Positions 26,685-34,382 of a stretch of DNA of 64,000 bases are shown piece after piece. The stretch spans positions 124,001-188,000 of the forward strand of contig JAHBTX010000004.1 of the NCBI GenBank assembly GCA_019638395.1. The letters are read 5' to 3'. A model generated the notes under the pieces. The model had not been told where the DNA came from and made no database searches. It saw only the letters and a program-made list of their open reading frames with translations. Each line of letters starts with the position of its first letter. Within the stretch, counting starts at the first letter, position 1. This stretch comes from Cyclobacteriaceae bacterium (lineage in GTDB: Bacteria > Bacteroidota > Bacteroidia > Cytophagales > Cyclobacteriaceae). A program made the position numbers and the translations under genes.

Positions 26685-27939
26685 CAATACTTTGTTTTGA
26701 GTTATTAAATACGGCCACAGCCCGGCCTTTCAACTTCTGCCGCAGCCAAGGTGAGTTTTTAGATTTTGAAAAATTCAGATCCGAACTAAAGGTCCACTCG
26801 CAATTGGGATCGAACAAGGTAAGATTGGCGCGGGTATCTATATCAATAACCACCGGTTGCAGTTTTAATAACCTGCGCGGTGCATCGGTAACTTTTTCAA
26901 TCAGGTCGGCTAATTCTACTTCTTCGGCCAGTGAAGCAAGCTGCGAAGCAAATGTTTGCAGGTTAATCAAACCAAATTCTGATTGGTCAAACTCCAGAAA
27001 TTTACTTTCATCATCGTGGGGCGTGTGGTTGCTCACCAGCACATCGATGGTGCCGTCTTTTAAACCCTTTAGCAATGCGTCCTGATCGGTTTTTTCGCGC
27101 AACGGAGGATTGACTTTGTAGTTCGTATCAAAATCAACCAACAATGTATCGCTTAACAAGGGTTGGTAAGCTGCCACATCGCAAGTAAGCTGCAATCCCT
27201 TTTTCTTTGCTGTGCGCACCAACTCAATCGACTTGGCCGTAGAAAGTTTACTTAAATGCAACCGGCCCCCGGCATACGTTAGCAACTCTAGATTTTTACT
27301 GATGGCCACTTCTTCGGCTATGCGCGGCATTCCTTTTAAGCCCAGCATCGTACTCTGTGCACCCTCATGCATCTGTCCAAATAAGTTTAACCAGTTGTCT
27401 TCAGGGTGATCGATCAGTAAGCCTTCAAACTTCTGCAGGTATTGCAGCGACTTTAAAAAAATGTCGGTGTGCCACACAGGCTTTAATCCATCCGTAAAGG
27501 CAACCGCACCGGCATGATGCAAGTCAATCATTTCAGTAAGCTCTTCGCCTTTGCAATTTTTGGTTACGGCTGCGAGTGCGTGTATTTGCACCAACCGGTT
27601 ATCGTTATTGGCAGTAAGGTAACTGATTTCGTTTTTGGTTTGTACGGCCGGCTGTGTGTTTGGTAACACCGCCACTTCTGTAAAACCTCCGGCTGCTGCC
27701 GCTTTAGCCAGCGATTGCAAATCTTCGCGTTGTTCATGACCCGGATCGCCTACGCTAACACCTATGTCAACCCAACCGGGCGAAAGAATCATACCTTCGG
27801 CATCAATCACTTTGTCGGCCGTATAATTCTTATCGCCAATTTCGGCAATGCGCCCGTTGTTAAGCAACACATTGCGGGTTTTAAGGTGAAAGGGCGAGCC
27901 TTTGGAAACTATTCTGGCAGATTGGATCAGGATTTTCAT
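26677..27939 (-). CDS. pyrC: Dihydroorotase, multifunctional-complex type
   Basis: 420 residues. Amidohydrolase fold with SPGWVDIGVSVGDPGHEQREDL, where the canonical DxHxH (usually VDMHVHLREPG) reads VDIGVSVGDPG, so the HxH metal pair is missing as in pseudo-DHOase or the ATCase-associated noncatalytic forms. Later motifs are HPEDNWL, GRLHLSKLSTAKSIELV and VSNHTPHDDESK. Pyrimidine pathway step carbamoyl-aspartate to dihydroorotate is the family role; given the lost ligands the activity is doubtful and it may be a noncatalytic paralogue. First gene of the DUF4199/glycosyltransferase operon. Confidence 0.85.
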   Translation of the reverse strand: MKILIQSARIVSKGSPFHLKTRNVLLNNGRIAEIGDKNYTADKVIDAEGMILSPGWVDIGVSVGDPGHEQREDLQSLAKAAAAGGFTEVAVLPNTQPAVQTKNEISYLTANNDNRLVQIHALAAVTKNCKGEELTEMIDLHHAGAVAFTDGLKPVWHTDIFLKSLQYLQKFEGLLIDHPEDNWLNLFGQMHEGAQSTMLGLKGMPRIAEEVAISKNLELLTYAGGRLHLSKLSTAKSIELVRTAKKKGLQLTCDVAAYQPLLSDTLLVDFDTNYKVNPPLREKTDQDALLKGLKDGTIDVLVSNHTPHDDESKFLEFDQSEFGLINLQTFASQLASLAEEVELADLIEKVTDAPRRLLKLQPVVIDIDTRANLTLFDPNCEWTFSSDLNFSKSKNSPWLRQKLKGRAVAVFNNSKQSIDV

Positions 27940-28051
27940 GGGTTTGGATTTGCCCGTTTCATTGAGTTATAATTTTTCACGCAAAGCCGCTAAGTCGTAA
28001 AGGATCTCCTACATCGCAAAAAATCAAACATAGGACTTTACATCTCTAAAG

Positions 28052-28249
28052 TCAGTTTGTTTCTTCTAAAAGTGAAAATCCATGCTTTTTAATAAGTTCC
28101 ACAAAAGTGGATTTAGACAAATTGATAAGGTCAGCCGCTTCGTCTAAAGTCAATTTTTTATGCTTGTAAAGCCCACCAGCCAAAATTATTTCCAACTCCA
28201 ATTCAGAAAACTGAAGGTTGTCTGGAATTGTAAGACTTAACTTCTTCAT
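28052..28249 (-). CDS. UPF0175 family antitoxin-like protein
   Basis: 65 residues from the ATG at 28247-28249. LTIPDNLQFSELELEIILAG and LTLDEAADLINLSKSTFVEL match UPF0175, small proteins usually acting as antitoxins to PIN-domain (DUF3368) nucleases. The second half is a helix-turn-helix-like segment. It overlaps the stop of the BatA-like gene by 4 bp (ATGA). No PIN gene follows; the 112 bp to dihydroorotase hold nothing recognisable, so it is an orphan. Confidence 0.8.
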   Translation of the reverse strand: MKKLSLTIPDNLQFSELELEIILAGGLYKHKKLTLDEAADLINLSKSTFVELIKKHGFSLLEETN

Positions 28250-30216
28250 TTCATGAACCTTATCAAAAGCACCTCCACCAGCAAAAACACCAATGCAAGC
28301 ACCAGTGCATACTTCCACAAAGGAGTTCCCAAATATCTTGCTTTTATTTCGTTACTGAAAGCCTCGGGGCTATCGGCTTCAAATAGGGCGGCCTTACTTC
28401 CAGCAAATGCTGTTAAGATTTCGGTATTGCTGAACGCTGTTAATACCGATTCATCCTTTTCCAGGTTAAACGCAACCAGATCAAGCGTATCGCGCTGATG
28501 GATTACATAATAAAATCCCGGGCCTACTTCATAGCGTGGTAACTCTAATACCACCCGATTACCAACTTTGCGCTGTGCAGGAACTAATTCCCCCTGGCCC
28601 ACCATACGCACAGGCTCACTTCCAACAAGGCTGTCGGCAGCAACCGAAAACACAGCATGGGAAAGGTAGTGGTATGGTTTACGGTCTTGTTTGTTTCCCG
28701 TGGCGGCCACACGATACATCACCGGCACAAATAAAGCATGGGTTGCAAAATCGGTTGCTTCGGTAGTAAGCCCGCTTGCCGCGATGTAGATGTTGGCAAG
28801 CTTCGATAAATAAGGTTGGCCATTCTGAAAACTTAAAATGGCAGAACGATCCATTCCCCAATCCCACACCCGTTGTGCAGTTGGCATTGCCATAGCTGCT
28901 GTTCTTTCTTCAAACACATTTTCGAAAAATGGATTTTTGAAATCCGGTTTATCCAACGGCATGCGTGCCACACCTTCCGCTTTGGTAAGTGCAGGTAGCG
29001 TAAGCAGATTCTGGTATGACTTTACATCGGGTTGGGTACCCGGAAATACGAGCAACACACCTTGGTTATCAAGATACTGGCGCAACGCTGTGCCCAATGC
29101 CTGGTCAATGCTATTAATACCATTTAATACGAGCAGGTTTGCATCCGCGAAAGCACTGTAATTAACATTGGCAGTGGTATAACTTTTAACATCAAACAGT
29201 TGCTTGTTGCCATACACTTGTTCCACATGGGTTATGCCGGGTTGCGATTTAAGCTCTACTACCCGCAAGCGCCCGGCATAATTCAGTGTAAAGAAAAATT
29301 CATTATCGAAGCTTACCGGAAAATCGCTGAAGCTGAAAACAGCTTTGTTGTTGCCTTGCAGGCCACCAGAAAGATCGAACGAAGTTTCGGCTGAACTATT
29401 GGGTTGTATGGTTACCGATGAGGTAGCAGCCTGCACTCCGTTAATGCTCAGGCGCGATACCAACCCTTCAATTGCTTTAGAGCCATTGTTGCGTAAGCGA
29501 ACTTCTATGGAATTTTTTTCGCCCCCGATTATGAATGGATTAGTAAGATAAACCGAATCGACATACACATTGGAGATAGCATTGAATTCAACCGGTACCA
29601 GCCGGATGTTCCAGGCCGAATCCAGCATCAGCGGTTGGCCAAAAGTTGATTGTTGAAAATCGGAAATCCAGAAGACGGTATTGTTGGCATCGCCAATGCG
29701 TTTAATGATTTCATCGGCTGTGCGCGCAGTTGACGAAAACCGAATCTGCGAAAGCTGATCGAGAATTTCGGCTTTTGATTTGAATGAATTGGAGAACGGT
29801 GCAAAATCGTTGGTAAGGAGTTTAAACCGGGTTTCGGCCGGAAACAGTTCTGCAATTTCGCGCACGTAGGCAATGGCCGCATCTAGCCCACGGGTTTTTT
29901 CCTGTACCGGGGCCGACATGCTGTACGAGTTATCGAGGTAAATTACAAGGTTGCGCTGCGAGGTAAGCTGCTCGCGGGCCGGCAAATAAGGTTGGGCAAA
30001 AGCCAGCACTAAGAAAAATAAAAACAGTAACCGCGAAGCGAGTATAAGGTAGCGTTTCAGTTTACGTTTTTGAGTGGTTTCCTGCTTTACTTGTTTAAGG
30101 AAGCGGGTATTTGAAAAAAAGATGCGCGTGGTGCGTCTGAAATTGAATAGGTGAATGATGATGGGGATGGCCAGCGCAACAAGCGCCCAAAGAAACTGCG
30201 GATAGTTAAAACTCAT
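28246..30216 (-). CDS. BatA-type membrane protein with vWA region
   Basis: 656 residues. The aerotolerance-regulator N-terminal domain (PF07584 type) is residues 1-80: PQFLWALVALAIPIIIHLFN, FFSNTRFLKQV, ASRLLFLFFLVLAFAQPYL. A von Willebrand A-like region follows with NLVIYLDNSYSMSAPV (MIDAS DxSxS). A beta-sandwich and a DUF4159-like glutamine-amidotransferase-like part come after, and a C-terminal helix (KYALVLALVFLLVEVLLIRF) closes the protein. Inner membrane, facing the periplasm. The gene is bracketed by toxin-antitoxin-type genes at both ends. Confidence 0.9.
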   Translation of the reverse strand: MSFNYPQFLWALVALAIPIIIHLFNFRRTTRIFFSNTRFLKQVKQETTQKRKLKRYLILASRLLFLFFLVLAFAQPYLPAREQLTSQRNLVIYLDNSYSMSAPVQEKTRGLDAAIAYVREIAELFPAETRFKLLTNDFAPFSNSFKSKAEILDQLSQIRFSSTARTADEIIKRIGDANNTVFWISDFQQSTFGQPLMLDSAWNIRLVPVEFNAISNVYVDSVYLTNPFIIGGEKNSIEVRLRNNGSKAIEGLVSRLSINGVQAATSSVTIQPNSSAETSFDLSGGLQGNNKAVFSFSDFPVSFDNEFFFTLNYAGRLRVVELKSQPGITHVEQVYGNKQLFDVKSYTTANVNYSAFADANLLVLNGINSIDQALGTALRQYLDNQGVLLVFPGTQPDVKSYQNLLTLPALTKAEGVARMPLDKPDFKNPFFENVFEERTAAMAMPTAQRVWDWGMDRSAILSFQNGQPYLSKLANIYIAASGLTTEATDFATHALFVPVMYRVAATGNKQDRKPYHYLSHAVFSVAADSLVGSEPVRMVGQGELVPAQRKVGNRVVLELPRYEVGPGFYYVIHQRDTLDLVAFNLEKDESVLTAFSNTEILTAFAGSKAALFEADSPEAFSNEIKARYLGTPLWKYALVLALVFLLVEVLLIRFMK

Positions 30217-30260
30217 CAGTGTAAAAATAAGGAAACCGTTGGGTTATTAACGCAAGGGTT
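30180..30260. repeat. 81-bp direct repeat, left copy (batA 5' end)
   Basis: Bases 30180-30260 match 30980-31060 at 76 of 81 positions, exactly 800 bp apart. This copy contains the first 12 codons of the BatA-like gene and 44 bp upstream. Together they enclose the VapBC-type pair. Confidence 0.9.
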
Positions 30261-30305
30261 TATGTGCTGTTGTGCCCAATACACGAGCGGTCTCACAATA
30301 GAAAG

Positions 30306-30674
30306 CTACCATATCCGATTTATTCCGTATGAATCAAATTGCTTGTCGGCACTTATAACTGTAAAGCCTTCCGTTCGTGCCTGTGCTATTAGTAATCTAT
30401 CGAAGGGGTCTCGGTGATAGTACTGCCGTAGGTGTTTTAAGTGGTCTCCGCTAATATGAAGCTGAGCATAGCCGCTTAGCGAAAGTAATTCCTCGAAAGG
30501 TATATGCAAGATTAACTTGCCGAGCGAATCTTTAATACTGATTTCCCAAAAGCTCGCGATACTAATAAACTTTACATTAGAAGTTGATAAGATGGCTTGC
30601 TTTGCGGGCTCAGAAATTTGTGCATCCCCACTTTCAAACCATAAAAATGCATGGGTATCAACAAGCAGGTTCAT
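30306..30674 (-). CDS. vapC: PIN-domain toxin, VapC type
   Basis: 122 residues. PIN-domain acidic residues are D6 in LLVDTHAFLWF, a glutamate in ASFWEISIK, D in YHRDPFDRLLIAQA and D in ISADKQFDSYG. These coordinate Mg2+ for RNA cleavage in VapC ribonucleases. The start overlaps the antitoxin stop by 4 bp, the standard antitoxin-first order. Located between the 81-bp repeats. Confidence 0.93.
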   Translation of the reverse strand: MNLLVDTHAFLWFESGDAQISEPAKQAILSTSNVKFISIASFWEISIKDSLGKLILHIPFEELLSLSGYAQLHISGDHLKHLRQYYHRDPFDRLLIAQARTEGFTVISADKQFDSYGINRIW

Positions 30675-30877
30675 TCGCTGTACTCCTTAAAATCTTCCAG
30701 GGGTTCATCAAAATCAGGGGCTAATATGATTTTTCCTTTTAACCTTCCGAATATAGGTTGTTGCATATCTGGAGTAACCGTACGCTGTTTCAGGCTTTCG
30801 ATTTTCGCCAAAAGTTTGGCGTCATTAACATGCATAAGCCAGTCAAGAAGTTCCAGTTTTTTTGAGGCTATGTCCAT
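30671..30877 (-). CDS. VapB-type antitoxin, DUF2281-like
   Basis: 68 residues. Helical N-terminus (ASKKLELLDWLMHVNDAKLL) and a C-terminal toxin-binding tail FGRLKGKIILAPDFDEPLED, which is the DUF2281 signature of Bacteroidota and cyanobacterial VapC partners. No classical DNA-binding fold is obvious in the first half. Overlaps vapC by 4 bp. The 100 bp upstream to the right repeat presumably carry the promoter. Confidence 0.87.
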   Translation of the reverse strand: MDIASKKLELLDWLMHVNDAKLLAKIESLKQRTVTPDMQQPIFGRLKGKIILAPDFDEPLEDFKEYSE

Positions 30878-30979
30878 ATATATTTTTTTAGCAGTTAAAA
30901 ATTACTAATCATTTTGAAATTAAGCCATTGTTTTCTTGATAAATCTATCCGTAAATACTCGTCATATTGTTCAGTTTAG

Positions 30980-31060
30980 CAAGTGCCCAAAGAAACTGCG
31001 GAAAGTTAAAACTCATCAGCGTAAAAATAAGGAAACCGTTGGGTATTTAACGCAAGGGTT
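30980..31060. repeat. 81-bp direct repeat, right copy with batA 5' fragment
   Basis: Matches 30180-30260 with five substitutions. On the minus strand it encodes MSFNFPQFLWALA, the first 13 residues of the BatA-like protein with Y5 to F, then runs into unrelated sequence (KLNNMTS). It is a broken duplicate of the batA start and promoter. Confidence 0.9.
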
Positions 31061-31109
31061 AGGCGCGTGATTGCTAGAATATATAAACGGTTACCACAAC
31101 AAACCTAAA

Positions 31110-31640
31110 TCAGTGAGTTTTTGAATCTCCTTGAATTAAATTTAATGGCTCATCATCAGTAAGACTTTCTAGTGAATCTTTAAGAAAATTAACCCTTATA
31201 ATTTCTTTACAATTCAAAACTTGTAAGGATGTCTTGCTCCAATATTCAATAAACGGAATATACATTTCTGTCTCGCCCACCTCCTTTTTTGCATCTTTCC
31301 AGTAAATAAGCGATTTTTTAATTTTATCATTAAATATGAAGTAAACTGGATTAGTAATGAATTGGGGTCTAATAAAATCAAGCTTAAAGAGTGATTCGTT
31401 TTGTTCACCAGAACTTGATTGGCTTAAATCGAACAAGCAAACATAATTTCGTTTTCTTCCATAAGAATTTAGTGACTATGGGTGTGTTTTAATCAATGAA
31501 TTGTCTCCCCGTACCATTCCTTCCCTAATGATGCTTTGTGCATTAGCCCATGAAGTCAAATGAAATAGCTGAACTTTTAGAAGAGGCAAAAGTATTTTAT
31601 AAGCATCGTTATTGTCAATATTGAATTCTGTTACGTTCAT
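31110..31640 (-). pseudogene. Interrupted gene of unknown family, coupled to the DUF5655 nuclease-like gene
   Basis: One frame of 177 codons runs from the ATG at 31638-31640 to 31110, broken by a single TAG at 31476-31478. The part before the stop has 54 residues (LFHLTSWANAQSIIREGM); the part after has about 121 residues (YGRKRNYVCLFDL, FITNPVYFIFNDK). The start is joined to the upstream stop as TAATG, with a GGAGG just before, which is rare here. The H-x-T-x-x-x-N-A-x-S-I-I-x-x-G pattern recalls ADP-ribosyltransferase-fold toxins such as DarT, but this is weak. Could be a decayed effector or a readthrough case. Confidence 0.65.
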
Positions 31641-32575
31641 TAACCTCCAATATTTTTTAGTGACTCGTTGATTAAAAACTTTGTTTGCTCAAAATCTTCC
31701 AACGACCTTAAAACTAATTCAAGATCGCCTGTTCCGAAGTGGCTAATACTGCGAACATCACGACATTGATTTGGGTGTGGATTCACTTCACTTGGATTCA
31801 CTTTTAAGAATAATGTCAATTTATTCTTGTGAGTTTCAAGGCAAACAAAATTCTGACTAGTCTTATAAGCGATATAATTCTGTTTCGGTGTCTCCTCTAT
31901 GTTATTATCCAAGCTGATAATGTGATCTCTGACTTCAACAAAAAGTCTTTTCAGATTTTCATCTAGTATCTCTAAATGGTCTTCAATGTTATGATTTGCG
32001 TTCTTTCTTGTAATTGCTGCTTTCTTTCCTGCCTCAACCATTTTGGGATCCTTGCTTTGAGTCTCATTAACTCGAACTTGAATTGAATCCGAGCGCTTAT
32101 ATACCTCCTCTAAATTCAATATTCCATTACTATAAATTTTGTACTGCCATAGTTCAATATTGGCTCCAATAACTTGAACAGCCTGGAGATCATACTTTTT
32201 ATATTCAGGAGCCAAACAAATAACTCTTATTTCAGACCAATCAACCTTTATATCTCCTAAAGAATTTTGCACTGCAAGTTGAAAATCGCCACGATGATCC
32301 ATCATCCAGTGTAGGTAATATAAACTCTGATTGATTAAGTCGGATGAGGCAACCTTCTTGTATTCTATGATTACTGGATTATTATCCTCTGAAATTGCAA
32401 GCGTATCTATTCTCCCTGAATGTATACTTCCTGTTGAAAACTCTGTCGCCACAAAGCGGCAATTAAAAATGGTTTCAAGATTACCTTCAATAATTTTTTG
32501 CAAGTCCTTTTCAAGTTTAAATTCCGATAATTTGATTAGTTCGACTCTATTATTGTTGACTTGAAAAATTGCCAT
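31640..32575 (-). CDS. DUF5655 protein with PD-(D/E)XK nuclease-like N-terminus
   Basis: 311 residues. Residues 35-85 fit a PD-(D/E)XK nuclease core: STGSIHSGRIDTLAISED with the aspartate, then NPVIIEYKK with the E-x-K pair. The C-terminal 110 residues match DUF5655 (LEILDENLKRLFVEVRDHI, YIAYKTSQNFVCLETHKNK, DVRSISHFGTGDLELVL). Homologues are found next to restriction and defence genes; DNA cleavage is inferred. Its stop overlaps the start of the interrupted gene downstream, making a two-gene unit. Confidence 0.85.
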   Translation of the reverse strand: MAIFQVNNNRVELIKLSEFKLEKDLQKIIEGNLETIFNCRFVATEFSTGSIHSGRIDTLAISEDNNPVIIEYKKVASSDLINQSLYYLHWMMDHRGDFQLAVQNSLGDIKVDWSEIRVICLAPEYKKYDLQAVQVIGANIELWQYKIYSNGILNLEEVYKRSDSIQVRVNETQSKDPKMVEAGKKAAITRKNANHNIEDHLEILDENLKRLFVEVRDHIISLDNNIEETPKQNYIAYKTSQNFVCLETHKNKLTLFLKVNPSEVNPHPNQCRDVRSISHFGTGDLELVLRSLEDFEQTKFLINESLKNIGG

Positions 32576-32606
32576 AAAAAATAATTGTTTTTCAAGTTCA
32601 ATATAA

Positions 32607-32634
32607 CAAAAAAGCCCCGGCTATCACCGAGGCT
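32607..32634 (-). terminator. Rho-independent terminator of ssb
   Basis: On the minus strand AGCCTCGG pairs with CCGGGGCT (one C/A mismatch) around GTGATAG-type loop, followed by TTTTTTG. It lies 27 bp after the ssb stop and is one of the clearest terminators in the window. Confidence 0.85.
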
Positions 32635-32660
32635 CTCCCTAAACCAATTTACCAAAAATT

Positions 32661-32999
32661 TTACTTCTGCTTACCGCCCAGCATGGCCAGGTCGTTTACG
32701 TTAATCTCAGTAACGTAGCGCTTCTCGCCTTTGTCGGTTTCGTACACGTGGTGGGTTAGTTTGCCTTCCAGGGCAACCTCGGCACCCTTCTTTAAATACT
32801 GACCCGCAACCTCGGCAAGCTTGCCCCAGATCACCACGTTGTGCCATTGCGTGTCATCCACTTTTTCGCCTTTGGCATTTTTGTAACTGTCGGTAGTGGC
32901 AATACTAAAAGAAGCCTTCTTCCTGTCACCAAAAGTTTTCACTTCGGGGTCTTTGCCTAATCTTCCGATTAACTTCACGCTGTTTCTCACACTTGTCAT
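32661..32999 (-). CDS. ssb: Single-stranded DNA-binding protein
   Basis: 112 residues, a single OB fold: NSVKLIGRLGKDPEVKTFGD, KASFSIATTDSYKNAKGEK, TQWHNVVIWGKLAEVAGQYL, GAEVALEGKLTHHVYETDKG. It lacks the acidic C-terminal tail (usually ending DDxPF) that recruits repair proteins; here it ends in LGGKQK. A short paralogue of the essential SSB is therefore likely. Divergent from the zinc-ribbon gene across a phased palindrome array. Confidence 0.94.
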   Translation of the reverse strand: MTSVRNSVKLIGRLGKDPEVKTFGDRKKASFSIATTDSYKNAKGEKVDDTQWHNVVIWGKLAEVAGQYLKKGAEVALEGKLTHHVYETDKGEKRYVTEINVNDLAMLGGKQK

Positions 33000-33100
33000 A
33001 ATTGTAGTATTTAATTGTTAAACATTTATTTTTCTGATGCTGCAACCGGGGTTTGTGCCGATTTGATGATGCAAAGGTGTGGCAGCCTCTAAATGGTAGT

Positions 33101-33153
33101 CGTTTATTAATCAATTAGTTTCGTTTATATTCGTTTATAAACGTTTATAAACG
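33101..33153. promoter_or_regulatory. Phased CGTTTATA palindrome array (candidate operator)
   Basis: CGTTTAT occurs at 33101, 33122, 33132 and 33142, spaced 21, 10 and 10 bp, that is on one helix face. The last two form overlapping perfect palindromes CGTTTATAAACG (33132-33143 and 33142-33153). The array ends 30 bp before the zinc-ribbon start and lies about 100 bp from ssb, so it probably binds a dimeric repressor controlling one or both genes. Confidence 0.6.
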
Positions 33154-33183
33154 GCTACGAAAACCCTTAAAAACTGTTAAATC

Positions 33184-33567
33184 ATGGCAAAAACACAAGA
33201 AAGGGGCTGCTTAGAGTGTGGTGGAAAAATTTCCGGCCGGGCCGACAAAAAATTTTGTTCGGACCAGTGCCGCGTTACCTACAACAACAAATTGAACCGT
33301 GACGAGACTACCTACATGAATAACGTTACCAACATTTTGCGCAAAAACCGCAGGGTGTTGTTGGAATTAAATCCCACCGGCAAAACCAAAGTTAATCGCG
33401 ATAAGCTGAACGATAAAGGATTTGATTTCAATTACTTTACAAGTCAATACAAAACCAAAGAGGGCACTGTTTATAACTTTTGCTACGAACAAGGCTATTT
33501 GCCATTAGAGAATAACTGGTACCTTTTGGTAGTAAAAGGCGAATCACCTAAATCACAACCCCAATGA
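33184..33567 (+). CDS. Zinc-ribbon hypothetical protein
   Basis: 127 residues. N-terminal treble-clef or zinc-ribbon with CLECG (residues 9-13) and CSDQC (residues 29-33), inside [18 protein letters not shown]. This resembles DUF2116-type fingers. The remainder ([40 protein letters not shown]) is an alpha/beta segment I do not recognise. Its stop overlaps the SDR start by 4 bp (ATGA). Cytoplasmic; possible nucleic-acid binding, inferred from the finger. Confidence 0.8.
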   Translation: MAKTQERGCLECGGKISGRADKKFCSDQCRVTYNNKLNRDETTYMNNVTNILRKNRRVLLELNPTGKTKVNRDKLNDKGFDFNYFTSQYKTKEGTVYNFCYEQGYLPLENNWYLLVVKGESPKSQPQ

Positions 33568-34313
33568 GCTGGACCCTGCAAGGAAAAAAAGTTTTAGTAA
33601 CCGGAGGCACCAAAGGTATTGGCCTCGCCATCGCGCGCGAGTTTCTGGAACTCGGTGCCGAAGTATTGGTAGTAGCGCGCAACACCAAAACCATTCAAGG
33701 CAAAGTAAAACACTCGGCTAACTTGTTTACTTACGAAGGCGATTTGAACAACATTGAGTTTCGCAACCTACTGGTGAAAAGAATTTCTGAGAACTGGGGT
33801 AAGTTGGATGTGTTGGTAAATAATGTAGGAACCAACCTGCGCAAAAAGTTTGTTGACTATTCTGAAAGTGAAATCCGCCAGTTGTTCGAAACCAATTTGT
33901 TTAGCATGATTCAACTAACGCATGCGTGTTACCCGCTCTTACAAAAGTCGGGCAGTGCAAGTGTGGTCAACATGGCTTCGGTAGCCGGTTCTACCGATGT
34001 ACAAAGTGGCCCGCCTTACGGGATGACAAAGGCTGCGATTATTCAACTTACAAAACACTTAGCAGCAGAGTGGAGTGTAGATCGCATTCGGGTAAACGCG
34101 ATTTCACCGTGGTACATCGAAACCTCCTTAACCGAACCTGTGCTTTCCAATCCCGAACGACTTGCTAAAATTCTGGATCGCACCCCGATGGGCCGTGTAG
34201 GCAAACCCGAAGAAGTAGCAAGCCTGGCAGCGTACCTGGCAATGGATAAAAGCAGCTACATCACCGGACAAAATATTGCCGTAGATGGTGGCTTTAGTGT
34301 GAAGGGAGTGTAA
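33564..34313 (+). CDS. Short-chain dehydrogenase/reductase, tropinone-reductase-like
   Basis: 249 residues. Cofactor loop [12 protein letters not shown] (TGxxxGIG), NNVGTN (NNAG-type), catalytic serine in NMASVAGS, and the YGMTKAA motif with Y-x-x-x-K. The C-terminal [11 protein letters not shown] is typical. NADPH preference is suggested by the arginine after beta-2 (VVARNTK). Substrate unknown. Translationally coupled to the zinc-ribbon gene. Confidence 0.95.
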   Translation: MSWTLQGKKVLVTGGTKGIGLAIAREFLELGAEVLVVARNTKTIQGKVKHSANLFTYEGDLNNIEFRNLLVKRISENWGKLDVLVNNVGTNLRKKFVDYSESEIRQLFETNLFSMIQLTHACYPLLQKSGSASVVNMASVAGSTDVQSGPPYGMTKAAIIQLTKHLAAEWSVDRIRVNAISPWYIETSLTEPVLSNPERLAKILDRTPMGRVGKPEEVASLAAYLAMDKSSYITGQNIAVDGGFSVKGV

Positions 34314-34382
34314 GATTTGTGATTCTTGATTTAAGATTTGCAATTGATAACATCAAGTTGAATTAAATTAAACAGCAATACC

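Noticed and set aside
33101-33153. CRISPR-like repeats
   Set aside because: Spacing of 10 bp with no spacers; it is an operator-like array. No CRISPR or cas gene was seen anywhere.
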